Shown here piece after piece: positions 24,757 through 37,098 of a stretch of DNA of 64,000 bases. A model generated the notes under the pieces. It saw nothing but the letters and a program-made list of their open reading frames with translations, was not told where the DNA came from and did no database searches. Source of the stretch: Taenia hydatigena (Eukaryota > Platyhelminthes > Cestoda > Cyclophyllidea > Taeniidae). Position 1 is the first letter of the stretch. Every line of letters starts with the position of its first letter. The position numbers and the translations under genes are program-made. Location: contig JADWOT020000007.1 in the NCBI GenBank assembly GCA_036345935.2, positions 822,517-886,516 on the forward strand. The letters run 5' to 3'.

Positions 24757-25715
24757 ATGGCGGCGCCTAGGTTGCAATCAGGGTGAGCGCCAATGATATC
24801 GATTCATGTGCATTTTCTGGTGCTGCTATTTGACTGTGTGGACAACAAAATCGGTAAGCTTGATGTTGTGGGAGAGATTGTCGACTACTGAAGTCGATCT
24901 ATTTCAGAGAAATAAGACATTTTCATGGCTTGGATTCTGTGATAGCCATATTCGACTGTAATTTATTGGCTTTTTGAGACTCAAAGATGGTGAAATTGTT
25001 GTTAAGTTTTCACGAGGTTGATTAAAAGTATTTGGATGCTTTTTGATTCCCAACACACACGAAGTGATGGTAGTAAGCGTATCATTGAATTGTGAAAAGT
25101 GGTGGGAATCGTCATGTGCACATGGTGTGGGATCGATGCATTAGTTGCTTTTCTGTCAGGTAGCGATTTCGATGGTTGATTGTCCAGCAAAAAAATGCGG
25201 TCATGCAATTGTTATTTAACATTTGACCAATGTGAATAATGCTGGTGCTACGGCGCCAGCTATCCTATCGGTGTCATTATGCTTGCAGTGTAGGCATAAA
25301 TTTGTGTGTGGAATTTGCTGGGTTAGAGCATATCGAGCTCATTTATCCTTATTCACTGATCACCATGAGGGAGATGAAAACCTATGCATCCACTGCTGCT
25401 GCGTATTCTACCGTGGTCTTTGGATGCTTGTGTTCGTCTACCTCAACTAAGTGTTTTATGTAAAAGAGAAGACGAGATCCAACCCACTGGAGTATGTGTC
25501 AATTTCGACGGCGATTGTTTTGCAACTCATCATTCCGTCTTTCATGTGCTGGTCTCACTGGACTTTTTCAGTCTCTCGGTGATAATAGAGCAGCCATGCT
25601 TTACTCCATGTTATGGCCATTGCAGTTGGCTTCATATTTGTTAGAATTTAAATCAATGAACCACCAAACAATCAAGTTGTCACCATCAATGCCATGTGAG
25701 AAGGAAAATCGATGA
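24757..25715 (+). CDS. possible multi-exon plus-strand gene
   Basis: The ATG at 24757 (MAAPRLQS) is followed at 24782 by a GTGAGC donor in phase 2. The acceptor TTATGCTTGCAG before 25289 restores the phase and opens 57 codons (GINLCVEFAGLEHIELIYPY...). A later acceptor, GGACTTTTTCAG, before 25572 opens a 47-codon end (SLGDNRAAMLYSMLWPLQLA...) to TGA at 25715, followed within 10 nt by ATTAAA. The joins between the second and third segments are not resolved. An alternative ATG at 24795, with a GTAAGC donor at 24854, also exists. No family recognised. Confidence 0.22.
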
Positions 25716-26317
25716 CGAAATTAAAAGTGCTTGTGAAGTCGCTTCTCTCTCCCAGTCGCATCAATTTCACTCACAAAATACTTGCTACTGAACAAAATTT
25801 GGTAATATGGGTGTAAAATTGCAACAATCGGTGCTTTATATAGTGGCACTTCGTGGTTGGTTTGTAGTATCATCACAGCACCATAACCGCTTAAGAATCT
25901 GAAACTTTTTTCTTAACTACCACCTGGAGACCCATTGCCTACAGTCTTCGAGGAAGCTGCAGCGTTCTCTTTACAAATAATGACAGGACTGCCAGAAGCT
26001 ACTAATTTTGCTTTGACGAAACAGACGCTCATTTACCCATTTCTCCATTATAAGTGAAGGCAAAAATAGTCGCATTTCGGGATTCGTGAAAGCAGTCATT
26101 TGAAGACACAAGCTAATAAAGTAGTGGATGAGGTGCTTGGCGCCAGTGGCTTTGCCTGCTAGCGCTCTTGAGTATGCTTGGAGGTACTCAAATCAATGCG
26201 CATGCGCAAAACTGACACTATATAGCACTAATTGAAAAAGTTTGTTCTAGTATTCATGCAAATCAAACGGTTCGACGAGCGGGACTGCGACACATTTATT
26301 GGCATAATGATTATTAA

Positions 26318-26566
26318 ATGGGTACAAATATTGCAGACTCGACGCGTTCATGGTACGTATCCTCTTCGGAAAGTGTTGGTGCTCCATTCAGCACGAGGTT
26401 TGCATTTTCTGGCGCTTTTCGCCTAAAAGGTGTATTTGAACAAACATGTGCAGCATTTATGCATTTTAGTAAATACAGTGATGTCACTGCAATAAAACAT
26501 ACTTGCTTATTCAAAGCGCGAACAAAACACGCACAAAACTATTGGCCTGCGAGCATTTGCCAGTAA
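26318..26566 (+). CDS. 82-codon ORF, unknown
   Basis: An ATG-led frame to TAA, beginning MGTNIADSTRSWYVSSSES. It includes an acceptor-like AATATTGCAG near the start, so it may be an internal or terminal exon and not a whole gene. The length is at chance level. A perfect 10 bp hairpin follows 14 bp after the stop. Confidence 0.15.
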   Translation: MGTNIADSTRSWYVSSSESVGAPFSTRFAFSGAFRLKGVFEQTCAAFMHFSKYSDVTAIKHTCLFKARTKHAQNYWPASICQ

Positions 26567-26579
26567 AGTTTTCCACCTC

Positions 26580-26604
26580 ACCTAGGTCGCAAATCGACCT
26601 AGGT
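26580..26604. other. perfect 10 bp hairpin
   Basis: ACCTAGGTCG, loop CAAAT, CGACCTAGGT. No T-run follows, so it is not an obvious Pol III terminator. Confidence 0.85.
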
Positions 26605-27537
26605 CAGTCCATTTTCACCACTAGTGCCAATTTAGTAATTTGTTCGAAATGAAGCTGAGAGGCAACTTTGGAAATGCTTGAACTTATAATCAAAGTGCCG
26701 CATTAAACTTCCACTGGGAAATGTAGACTGACTATTACCATTTGCAGCAGCTTCAAAAGCAGACGATATTACTATTACTTCGGCAACGCAATAACCGGTT
26801 ACAACTGATGTAAATTACCATAGCATGGGTGTCTCGACCAACGCTTTAGCAAGTTAATTCAAGTAGAAGCACTTCAAATTAGCTATTATTTGCAACTGAA
26901 AATTGCATCAATCCCAAAATACTTTGTCAACCTTTTACTAACTTAACGAAAACTCGATAATCTGCTCGAAGCAATGCTCTCCACTTTTAGCTCGCAGTGC
27001 TAAGCCTCAATTCATGCAAAGAATAGATTGAATTCACTGCATTGAAGGAGTGTGAGCATGGGTTTAGTAAAAAGGTGCCTATTTAAGAGTAATACCGCAG
27101 CACATGAATGAGTACGCAATCGACGGGTGGTTGTTTAGCAAAGTTAATCAACAAAGAGCATGGCCAACGCAAACGGTGGTGGTATAAAGCTAGTGCGTCA
27201 CGGGTGCGCATAGACGACCACTTGCACGTTCTCTCAAATCAAGTGGTGTCTCACTGCAACACGTGCTTGACTAGGAGGCAGAGGGTACGATGTAATTACA
27301 GTTCAGCAACAGTACTTGCTATTTGCTGCTGATTTTGTGGCGAAATTTTTGGCGTAAAAAGGGAGAACCGCTTTGAGTTCATCCACGACTACCTGGAATG
27401 AAGCTCTGATAAATGAACTCGGTCTGGTCGTGTGGCAATCACTTCGCCGTACAGCGCTAGCCGATTGAGGCCTCAGATGCAAGTGTTGGCTGCAGGATAG
27501 GTTCAGCGTGGAGTGGAGTGCGTCTGATTCAAGGCGG

Positions 27538-28106
27538 TTAGCATGGGTCTGACAAAGCTAGTCCAAAAGCTGCGAATGCAAATGTTAACAATGGTTCTTG
27601 GTTCTGGATTGATGATCTCAGCTCTTCGACGATGAGGCCGATCACTGAAGGCCAGGGATCATTTAGAGGAAACCAAACTCGAACCTGTGCCCCAGCGAGT
27701 TGCTCTGATGGTTTAGTCGCGCGTGCATTCATAAGTGATTGGTTGATCCTCGACTTTAAGTGCGCATTAGCAGGCTTAAAGTGCAGCTAACGAGAACGCA
27801 GTCAACATGTAAGGTGCACGTGAGCGCGAATACCGTTTTTTGGTGTTTTATTCGAAAATAGTCAAGAAAATAGAATGCCCCATGAACTTGTACAGAATGG
27901 TCCGCTGATGTCTGCAGTACGGATATTCATCCTGGAATGAATTTGGTCTCTCTTCCGGAGCTTTTGATGGCAATGCGCGGATTAGCATCAAATTTGAGGT
28001 GAATGAAATTCAGGGAAGACTTACCAAATTTTAACCATTGGTCTACCTTTGCACCGCTGCTTACCACATCCACATTACGATCTTGTCCAATAACTGCAGT
28101 TGCCAT
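27538..28106 (-). CDS. possible two-exon minus-strand gene
   Basis: The ATG at 28106 opens 27 codons (MATAVIGQDRNVDVVSSGAK...) to a strong donor, TTTG|GTAAGTC, at 28025/28024, phase 1. The acceptor AACCATCAG before 27704 fits phase 1 and opens 54 codons (QLAGAQVRVWFPLNDPWPSV...) to TAA at 27538. Together they give about 82 residues. The second exon mixes acidic helix-like and hydrophobic segments. No family recognised. The 320 bp intron could hide further exons. Confidence 0.3.
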
Positions 28107-28436
28107 TTGAGGCACTCCGACCCTATGTTACGGTCACAACGTCAAACTACAAGGACACGAAGATTTGCGAAAGGCCAGTTAATGCATCGAATCGTCTATG
28201 CAGCTGGTAATGTATCATGCTCATTGTTATGCGCGCGGTAAATGGATGGGGTGACGTTCCTCAAAGCCATCACTGAATGTTTGGTAGTCCTCAAAATCAA
28301 AATTGCTGTATAACTGACAGGGCTCTGCTTTCTTTCCTTTTCTCAGCAGAGCAGTGATAAATCCTCTTACATTCGTAATGCACACTCCATGCATTTTGCG
28401 CAACAGTTCGGGAATCCAATCATAATACGGACGGGT

Positions 28437-28790
28437 TCAGGAGTGTTTCATTCTAATCCCAGTCATTGAAATGTACATGAGAGAAACAACTGTTTTTAAC
28501 GAAAATGCAACAAACGCGTACTGCTGTCTATAACAGCCATTTGCTTCAAAATCGGCATTCGTATAGCCCATATTGCTGAGAAAACACTTAATCTTAAGAA
28601 GTGCGCATTTTGGTTTTGTGCAGGGTTTTAGTTTACGGTTTTCCACTAAGCATTCCTGTAGCCAAATCTTGCCCTGCACTTCTTCCTCATCGGCTGACAA
28701 TTGATGTAAGCGCAAATAAATGTGGCTAATGGTCGTTGGTCGACCTAGGATAGTGCTAAGACCACAGAGTACGGCAATACGACAATACGA
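28437..28790 (-). CDS. possible terminal exon, 117 open codons
   Basis: The frame is open from just after a TAA near 28790 to TGA at 28437. The middle part is leucine- and glutamate-rich (LHQLSADEEEVQGKIWLQEC), suggesting a helical repeat protein, and the end is less convincing. No clear acceptor identified. A tRNA-D-arm-like string overlaps the 5' end (near 28810-28840). Confidence 0.2.
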   Translation of the reverse strand, partial: SYCRIAVLCGLSTILGRPTTISHIYLRLHQLSADEEEVQGKIWLQECLVENRKLKPCTKPKCALLKIKCFLSNMGYTNADFEANGCYRQQYAFVAFSLKTVVSLMYISMTGIRMKHS

Positions 28791-29299
28791 TTAATAGAAA
28801 TGGAACTTAGACACACCAGTGGAGATTCTGCTGCTCTACCATCGAGGTGATAGACGCGCCCACATAAGTAACTCGCGCCTATGCGATGACCCACAAACAG
28901 CAATGCTAGGAGCCCTCCGCCACGATGCTTTAGCCTATTAACTGTCTGATATAGGGGTCGATAGAATTAATATGCCTGAGTTACTGGTGCTCCTCAAACT
29001 TGTTTGTGAGGGATCAAGCATATCCAGAAGTTGCATTGTAACATGCAGGGTCTACGTATTGTGTGACTGGGAGCCTGTAAGTCTACCGATGATGATTTTA
29101 TCGTTCTTACATTAATACTTAATGCCTTCTTTGACGCATTATTTCCCTTCTTAATTTCGCATCCATCAATATTGCACGTGCGCGCGAGCACGGGTCTCGC
29201 TTCTAATGCGCATTGCGAATTTATTAGGAAAATAGAACGTCTTAGAAGCCTGTGCTCACAAATGCGCTTGGGTGTCTGCAAGTAAATATTTTTATTAAA

Positions 29300-31000
29300 A
29301 TGAATTCGTCCTGTACTTTGGCGTTCCAGATGATTCTATGTAGGTCAACACCTCATTTTTAGAGGACTCACTTCAAAGGAAATGCTACTTATATTAAATT
29401 ACTAGTCCTCTGTATATGCTTCACATTATTGTCCAACAGCTACGGTTGCTATTCAGGACAAGAAGTTAACTATTGTAACGCACAGGGGGTCAAGACCTGG
29501 AAGCGACCACGTAATAGCGCTGACTTTTTATCAGCTCATCAATATTCTACCCTTTTTGCGGTGCTCGACTGTATAGAGACTGTACCCTCATTCCAATGCA
29601 TGCGTATCTGTATTATGGTTGACAAATTGGAACACTCCGATTAGTTGGGGCAAAGACCTGATACGGTCCAAGGAACGAAGTTTAATCACCGCCTTTTAGA
29701 ATAAGGCGGCAATCGGATGGCATGCCCTTAAAAGCCGTCAAAGCAGGTAAGCAAATTCAAAGTCCAGTGCTTGAGGAATGAGTTGACTCACGCACACTGG
29801 ACACCAAGAGCTGAAAATGGATACGAATAGCCACTTATCATGACAGTCATCCTTCCTTCTTGAACTCATTTGTAAATTTAGATGAAAGGATGGAAGAACC
29901 GTCCGCTAATTCTCCGGCAGATCTAATTTAGGGTGCATTTATCATTTCGATGTTTCTAAACCGCTTAAAGGCATTCTAAGCGGAAATCGCGCCGAATTTG
30001 TGTTTCAAAATGTGGCTTGATGTTTATGGGTGGGTGCGCAATAGAGATGTGAAATTGTTATATTCATAGATTTGCTTTCATTTCCAGTCAGTTAAACTCA
30101 ATTCTAAAGTCGATTAAAAACAATACCTTAGGAAGCACCATGAGGTTAAGCAATTCAAACTCTATCCAAAACGGAAGGCCTTTGGACGGAATGGAATGTG
30201 ACTTTTGTGCCTACAGAAGCGCCAAGAAGTGAAAAATGGGCAAAACTTATTTCAAAGAACTATAACCGGATTCGTCGGTTAGTAACTAATGACATGTAAC
30301 CTCAAACTGTTGTCAAGAAATTCACCAGGAAAGGCAAAGCATCGTTCAACTAACTTCTTTAGCCATCTAGTTGGAGTGTGCTCTGGAGCGCTTTTTATGT
30401 GACCACCCAGACTTGTTGTAACTCCGGCTGTCGCCCCTAAGCGAAAATCTCAAGAGGAGGAGAGGTCTAATGGTGCGGATTCATTAACTGTTTGGCAGCG
30501 TTTTGGTCATGTCCAAGCTAGTAACAGTTCACCGTTGTCTTAAAGAGACACCGTTTATTATGCTTTGATCCGACAAGTGATATGCAGATTCTGGGAAATA
30601 CTGGAGCACTACATAATTTTTGTCTTGGTAATGACTAGACTAGCTGCACCATAAGTAGGCTGCAAGAAGTTTCTCGTTTTCAGAGTACAAAAAAGCAAAT
30701 CAAGGGCAACTTCAGCAATTTCGGACCAACTACATTGTATAGCGCTTAGCCCATTCCATTTTATTAGTGTTCTATGCGACAGCCACTAGTGTCACACCTT
30801 GCAACAAAAGAATTTTTTCTTTTGTGTTTTTGGCCTAAATATAAGTTAATTACAAAAGAGAAGGAGTTTTATTTCTTAAAAACCAGTGAAACAATTAAAA
30901 ATATGACTTGCTATTTTACTTTTTCCATGATTTTTACGCAGATAGGTGTTGCCAAGACGTACATTCCTTCGTTCCTTTGTCAGAAACATGTATTTCGAAG
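29300..31000. other. AT-rich stretch without recognised genes
   Basis: Two chance-length frames (29429-29644, 30774-31037). It ends in a 12-base A run at 31001-31012. No RNA gene or repeat copy seen until 31150. Confidence 0.45.
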
Positions 31001-31149
31001 AAAAAAAAAAAACACAACAGTGGAAATTTTAGAATAGCCACAACATGCTGTCTGCGGCGATAAGTTTATTTCAATGAGATGGACCTTCTCCCTCAACAGC
31101 AGCAGACTAAATTTAAAAATAATTTTTGGTCCCCTAAAGTATGCATAAC

Positions 31150-31420
31150 TTTTGTCCGGAGTAACTGCTGGTTTAATGACTGCGGCTTTACCAATCGACA
31201 CATCTAGGTGACGGAAACCGTCACACTCTACCTATACAAATGTGTGGTTGCGAACGCAGGTGCAGTGATAATGTAAATGAGGCCATTCACTGCTCTCATA
31301 AGTATGCATATTCAAACCTGTCCCGATCGACGTGTTCATCATCAGCAGCTGGCGGCACCCCACCTCCGTCTCTCCCTTTTGCCTCCCCTCGTGTCTGCAT
31401 CCAACATCCCCACACTCGGC
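31150..31420 (+). repeat. interspersed repeat family D, copy 1
   Basis: Collinear with 58860-59100: TGACTGCGGCTTTACC against TGACAGCGGCTTTACC, then TATAAG/CATAAGTATGC, AAACCTGTC/AAACCCGTCTC, TCATCAT and CAGCTGG/CGCTGG blocks. The minus strand of the first block (GGTAAAGCCGC) resembles a tRNA D arm. Contains a 7 bp perfect hairpin at 31208-31224. Confidence 0.65.
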
Positions 31421-32035
31421 CACCATGTCTTGCCATCAAACCGCCATTAGTTCTTGCCCATCCAGCGTCGCCTCACGACCTCCGACTGTATGCGCATGAG
31501 TAGTGTGAACAGAGAAGCCATAACAACACGTCCATTTATCGCATGACAACACATTATTCACGCACATGGCGCTCGAGCATGATTTCAGGCAGTCAGCGCT
31601 CTGTCCCACCAAGAGGGCTGCATGAACCTTTATAGAGATTAAGATTCATGAAATTTCCGGTTCAAGTTCAGACTGAGTCGAAAGTGCTTAAGGCTAATTT
31701 GGTGATTATAAGCATGCAACCTCAAATTATTCGGAAGTCTATTTAGCGGTGGCACAGCCCTAACGAAACACCTGTCCTTGGCACTCCGAGGAAATATTAC
31801 TGGTATGCCGCTTCATTCGTTCAGTCATATCCATTTCTCGTGGCAGAATTCGATATTCGCATCCACCCACCACCTGCGCCAACAAATATTCCATCCGGAT
31901 AAACATCCTCGTATAAGCAGGAACAGGCTGGGTATTCAAGAAGCAATGTCGATCAAACCGACAGATAGACATTTAGCGTGGCGATTGCATTTGTGAAAAA
32001 AACCTCGGGAAAAGGATTAACGACTGTTTCGCCAG

Positions 32036-32287
32036 AACACAACACTGATCATGCCATTTCCTGGGCAGAAATCCATTTGTACCACCACAAATTGGAGAGC
32101 AGTAGAAAGGTCAAACTTCAAATTCGACAATTTTTCTGTAACCCCTCAGAGAATATTAGATGCGCCACCAGAGACAGGTACGTTATTGTCATCCTTAAGA
32201 TCCGGACCATCATTGACACCAATTAAAGCCTGGAATTTGACAGTTCTTTCCAATCTGAAGCCAATGGATCCTATTTTGCCAAAATAG
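32036..32287 (+). CDS. possible terminal exon
   Basis: The acceptor-like GACTGTTTCGCCAG precedes 32036, and 83 codons follow to TAG at 32287 (including NWRAVERSNFKFDNFSVTPQ). An overlapping frame (31978-32226) is also open, so the call is weak. No family recognised. Confidence 0.17.
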   Translation, partial: NTTLIMPFPGQKSICTTTNWRAVERSNFKFDNFSVTPQRILDAPPETGTLLSSLRSGPSLTPIKAWNLTVLSNLKPMDPILPK

Positions 32288-33789
32288 CACCGCAACTAAA
32301 ACGCGCAACTTATCCACCATACCGACAGACAATATGCTACACACGGCCAGTAACCTTGAAACTGCCGAGGTAAAAACTTTCAATTAAATACCCTCCTAAT
32401 TCTAAACATGCACAGATGCACAAAAAAAGTCAAAGTCAAAAAGAGCCTTTTGCAAGTATATGAAAATTACAAGTAGTTCATCGTTAAAAGAGGAGTTATA
32501 GGAAGACTTGTATACATCTATAAAATATTTGCGCATAACTAAATAAGGAATCAAATGCCGCACAACCTTCAAAGCATCCAATTTAGGAAAAATTATGCTC
32601 AAACATTAGGCAATAAATATGAGAATTGAAAAGCCATTCTTGAGCGGGCTGGCGGATTTGTTACAAATTGAAAATAGGATAGTAGTTTCTGTCGCCTTTG
32701 GTGAATGCGACAAGCGCCATACAAGATGTTCTAAGTTCCTTCCCGCCTCTCACGCCAAGGGTGCATTCAACGCGACACAGATATGCACGACGAATAAAGA
32801 TGTGGCGCGTTTCTCGATTATCGCCTTGTCTTCTGTCTTGTAATCCTCTGAACGAATAGGTCAGAGCTAAGGAATTTCGGTGCGAACACGGGGTGAAGGA
32901 GACACTTCCTCCTCTCTGCCCACAGAAATTCTGACGCAACGCCCATCACGAGGTTTGCAACGGCTGCCACATGGCCTCTCAGTGATCGCTTTCAACAACC
33001 AAAGTATTGCGTTAACTCCTCGTCTCATTAGCCCCAACTTATGTGCTGCCCTTGTTGGGTGTCTTTATGTGTGCTATCGGGCAGTTTCCTTTCAGTCATA
33101 AGTGTGCAAACTTCACTTTCGCGCCTGATTCTTGGTCTGCCATTGCAGAAACGCAGATTAATAGTTAAACTCGGAGTAGTGGTGCGGGCAAGGCAGTTAT
33201 TAGGTGCCAGAACGTTCATCACTCTTACCAACCCTTTGCCATAAAGGCGATGAACCTTGCAGTACAGCTGTGGTGGGTAAATTGGTCTGAATTCAGTGGA
33301 CATCGGTCCGAAATCTCAATTGATGCACGAATCGTAGTGCGTGTCTTTGAGTTCTGGAAGAACAATGAGTCTAGTGAGATCTGAGTGGTGCAAATTAGCC
33401 ATGAGCAAGGATCATCAGAGTTGTTCATTTGAGCCTGAAAAGGCTGCCTGCTGCATAATTTAGGCCAGCTTAGGTGTCACGTAGGAAATCAACATGAGCA
33501 TCACGTCCAAGGCCACTTTTGCACATTTAATAAATTGTACTGTCTGAGTTTCTCTCCCTGCACAGGCTTCCAACGACGCCTCCTCTTCTACATCCACCCG
33601 CCCCCCATTCCTGCCCACCTGGTGAAAGTAACTGAGTAGAGGGAGTGAAAGGGTTGTTGTCCAGTACAAGGCGCAAACCACTCCGCTTCCCCTCACCCCA
33701 AAGGTGCATTGAAAGCAATGAAACTATTACAGTTCCTGAGTAAAATTGCTGGTGAATGAGAATATTATTGGCGAAAATAACAATTTGAA

Positions 33790-34130
33790 AAGGAGCAATG
33801 CACCTCGAGACTGCCTCCCGATCCAGCCTCTTAACACGCCGCACTGATGAGCAGCCTTCGCAATCCACGCAGTGGACATCCGATATGCCACGGGATTGAG
33901 CGAGTGGATAGATGCGGTTTTGTGCGCAATGCTCTTCTTTTTGCTGAGGAGCGGCGCTGTTTTGAACTGCGAGAGAAGAGAGCGTCATGGTGTGACGCAG
34001 AGTGCTTTGCGGGGAGAGTAGTCTCTACTTCATCCCTTTCTCTCGTACGCACGTCCATGCGCATTGCGCAACGACTGACTGCGGGACGCGCTCCGCACAA
34101 ACACGCACCCAATGCTGCCTCTCCCTATCT
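33790..34130. other. CpG-rich patch with long ORFs on both strands
   Basis: About 26 CpG in 280 bp with G+C above 50 %, against a CpG-poor, AT-rich background. It carries a 153-codon frame on the minus strand (33527-33988) and 98 codons on the plus strand (33847-34143). High G+C inflates ORF length, so neither is called as a gene. It could be a promoter region, a coding exon or a repeat. Confidence 0.4.
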
Positions 34131-34399
34131 TGTTATTCATTAATGGGCCAATCCTCGAGGTAATGCAATACGAGGCCGACCCGTGAACGGGGTTGAGCAA
34201 GCTCACAGCACCCGTCCCAGTTGGAAAAATACAGGTAATTTCATTGGTCCCAAATTAGGGACCGTTGCGGAAATTACACTGCAAAGAACAGATACTACAC
34301 ATGATCTTAGCTCAGAGAGCCGAGAAGCGATGTTCTACCTCGCTCACCCAAACAACGACCTCGGGTAGATTTCACTTACTCCCGGCCGCTACACCATCG

Positions 34400-36060
34400 C
34401 ATAAAACCAATTATTTAAAATAAATTAGCGACAAGAAAATTAAAAGTATTCTGCGCAATAACTCACGTGAATATCTACAGTGAGACTTAATTCTAATCTC
34501 CAAATGAGTTTTCTCAAGGCAAAAGAGCAGCATAGGTAATCCCTTAAGCAAATCGAGATGGTTTCATTTCTTGTCAATATCTAGGAATCAACTTTACCAT
34601 GGCATCTTGTAATAACTCTGACACACATAATATAGTATGTTCAACCCAGACATGCGTGGCATTTCGTTGTCATATTGCACTACTGCGACACGTTAGCACA
34701 AAGCGTGGCAACTTTTAAATATGCCTAGACTTTTTTGGTGCATGCGTGGATGGATTTTAGGCTAAACGCGTTCACTGGAAGTATTAACTTGGAATTGATT
34801 GACGGTTTGAATGCTAGTGTCTGAAGGTGATTCACGCCATGGTGGGCAGAGTGGATGGTACATGTGGTACAAATGCCGCGCAATTAAGTGAGTATTAGAA
34901 GAGCCTCATGGACGTTCTTGTGGCTAAAGAAGATGGGGGAGCAGCCATCTGGCAATCGCTGCAGTTACATCCGCAACAACAAGTTCATTATTGGCCTTGC
35001 CTGTGCTACAATGTCTAAAGCATCTCACTAAAAGTCCGATTTTTGCCTGACATATCCATTTTCGCTCTCAATACCAGTGCAAATTAGTCACTAAAATTTT
35101 CCTCAAGCAGAACAATGGTAGGGTTAATCACAAGCTCATATGGCGCGGAAACCTCGTAGAAATTTTACACAGTGTGTAATACAGTCTACGCAGGTGTCGA
35201 CGATCAAGCCTTTTTTGTGTGAATGCGAATTCCTCACCCATTTTCCTTCCAAGTTTAACCCTACTTGGTTGTAAGAAGAAGGCATTCGAAGCGGATGCAG
35301 ACCGCGACTTTTAGTCACTGAACTTAATCGGGTCCGGCATGCTGAAATATAAGAGTGTTACTAATGTTAATTGAGTAGCATCATTGGAAATAGCAATGTA
35401 CTTTGAAGGAAATAGCAATGGGAGGAACAAACAAACTACTCGATTAAGGCACTCATTGTGCCCATTCGCTAAAAGCGAATTCTGCTGCCACTTATTACCA
35501 TGATTTGCACTTCAATGCAAAGGAATACTTCTCATCAAGCTATAAAATTATTGAAACCAATAGTCGGGAATTGTCTGCATTATCGTGGCTAAATGGAGTG
35601 AACAGAATCCTTAGAAGAGGTCTCGCCCATGCTATCCCTCTATTAAAGTCAAATGGATTTTAAGATTTGGCAGCACGGTTAAATTAGTCATAGTCTGGCT
35701 AGTCGTAAGATTGGGGAAACTGAGGTAAAATTGAATTAATTAAATTCGAGTTGCGATCCATATACCACGTTGGTAGAAAGAACCTTTCCTTTAATGAAAG
35801 CTTCGGTTCTCGACAGCGCTGCAATAGTGGTTGGTTTAGCCATCTGAGATCTTATACTGAAGAACTCCTAAATAGCAAATGAATGTCTCAGTCGTCAAGT
35901 TTGATTCAAATAACTTCTGCTGCCATGATGAACGATTAATCCCGTGACCTTTCTACGCATACAAAGCACATTCGATAGTGAGACTAGATAGTTCCACTGC
36001 CAGCTGACCCCCTTACAAGCAAGCCAGTCAATCGACGACTCATCATGCATTTGAACATAT
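34400..36060. other. stretch without recognised features
   Basis: One minus frame of 60 codons (35136-35318). No exon-like composition, RNA gene or repeat copy seen. Confidence 0.4.
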
Positions 36061-36120
36061 CACCGACAACTTGCCACTTTTGGCATAATCACTGTGTTTA
36101 CTGTAATCATTGCATTGCAG

Positions 36121-36216
36121 ACATTGCAGCACACTGATCGAGGTGTAAAACAGCGGTCAGGTATTTTGTATCGCTGCGATATCCTTACCGCCTTCAAATG
36201 TGAAAACAGATTAGAG
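36121..36216 (+). CDS. possible internal exon, 32 codons
   Basis: Precisely bounded by ATTGCATTGCAG and GAG|GTAAGA. It is 96 nt long, a multiple of three, and open in phase 0 (TLQHTDRGVKQRSGILYRCD...). Basic and cysteine-containing, no family recognised. Partner exons were not identified. Confidence 0.25.
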
Positions 36217-36900
36217 GTAAGAACTTACAAGTTGATCCGATTTTATGGAAAAGCCCCAGAGTATGCTTTGCCAACTTTTCCTTTTGCCTCACTCCTCGTG
36301 CTAACTTAACTATATCAAATGCTTCGTTTTATGAAGTGTTCAAGCTCTTTTAAAACGCAAATTCTCTTATTTAATCACCAGCCGTAATTGACTGCATAAG
36401 GAGTGGGTCATAAATACATGTCCACCCTCCCATTATCCAGCGACCATTGCTTAAAGCACTGCTCACCATCACTACTAAATAACTTTTCGCAGCCGTCGAA
36501 ATTCAATTGAGTGATAATTCTTTTCACCAATCATTCCTCAAACCACACATTACCGCTTATGCATAGCTAAATTTTGGGCGCGATTTCGTCACGTGACGTA
36601 CCACCACCTCCTCTGTACTCACCGCTAATCACACTGGGTCACACTTCTTAGTGGTTGAACAAGGCCACCGCCAATGCTACATGAGACCGACAACTGCATC
36701 TACTCTATCCGGATCTCGTTCAAGCCAAGCCACAAATGCACTTTCTTTGATTTAAGCTAGCATTCACTGAATCAACCTAAACGTAGCTGAGCATAATTGA
36801 TGCCGTATGTGTTGGCGCATCAAATTCCAACAATTCCGAGCCAATCTACGTTTATTCACGAGCTTTCCTGCCCGATTTGTGAGGTTCTAAAATATTAAAA

Positions 36901-36961
36901 GTGCGTGGAGCGCTTTGGTCTCATAATCTGAAGGTCGCGAGTGCGGGTCTCGCTCTGGGTA
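36901..36961 (+). pseudogene. tRNA-Met(CAT) 3' fragment
   Basis: The loop CTCATAA with AGGTC variable region and a perfect GCGAG/CTCGC T stem match elongator tRNA-Met. The T loop is altered (TGCGGGT), and no 5' acceptor strand pairs with TCTGGGT. A truncated relic. Confidence 0.6.
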
Positions 36962-37098
36962 ATGCTTTTCCCTCCAGAATTCTCTTTTGGCGCCCGATGG
37001 CAAGTAGTGACAAGACAGCTGCAACTACGCATGCGCACATTTCTAGGCACTTTTTGGCACTGCTGCAAAAGAACGTATATTGGTGTGGGTAAACAAGA

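Noticed and set aside
28810..28860. D-arm-like string (GATGGTAGAGCAGCAGA) on the minus strand
   Set aside because: No pairing anticodon or T arm could be drawn; too partial to call a tRNA relic.
33527..33988. 153-codon minus-strand ORF
   Set aside because: Local high G+C and CpG lengthen open frames on both strands. Composition and joins did not look protein-like throughout.
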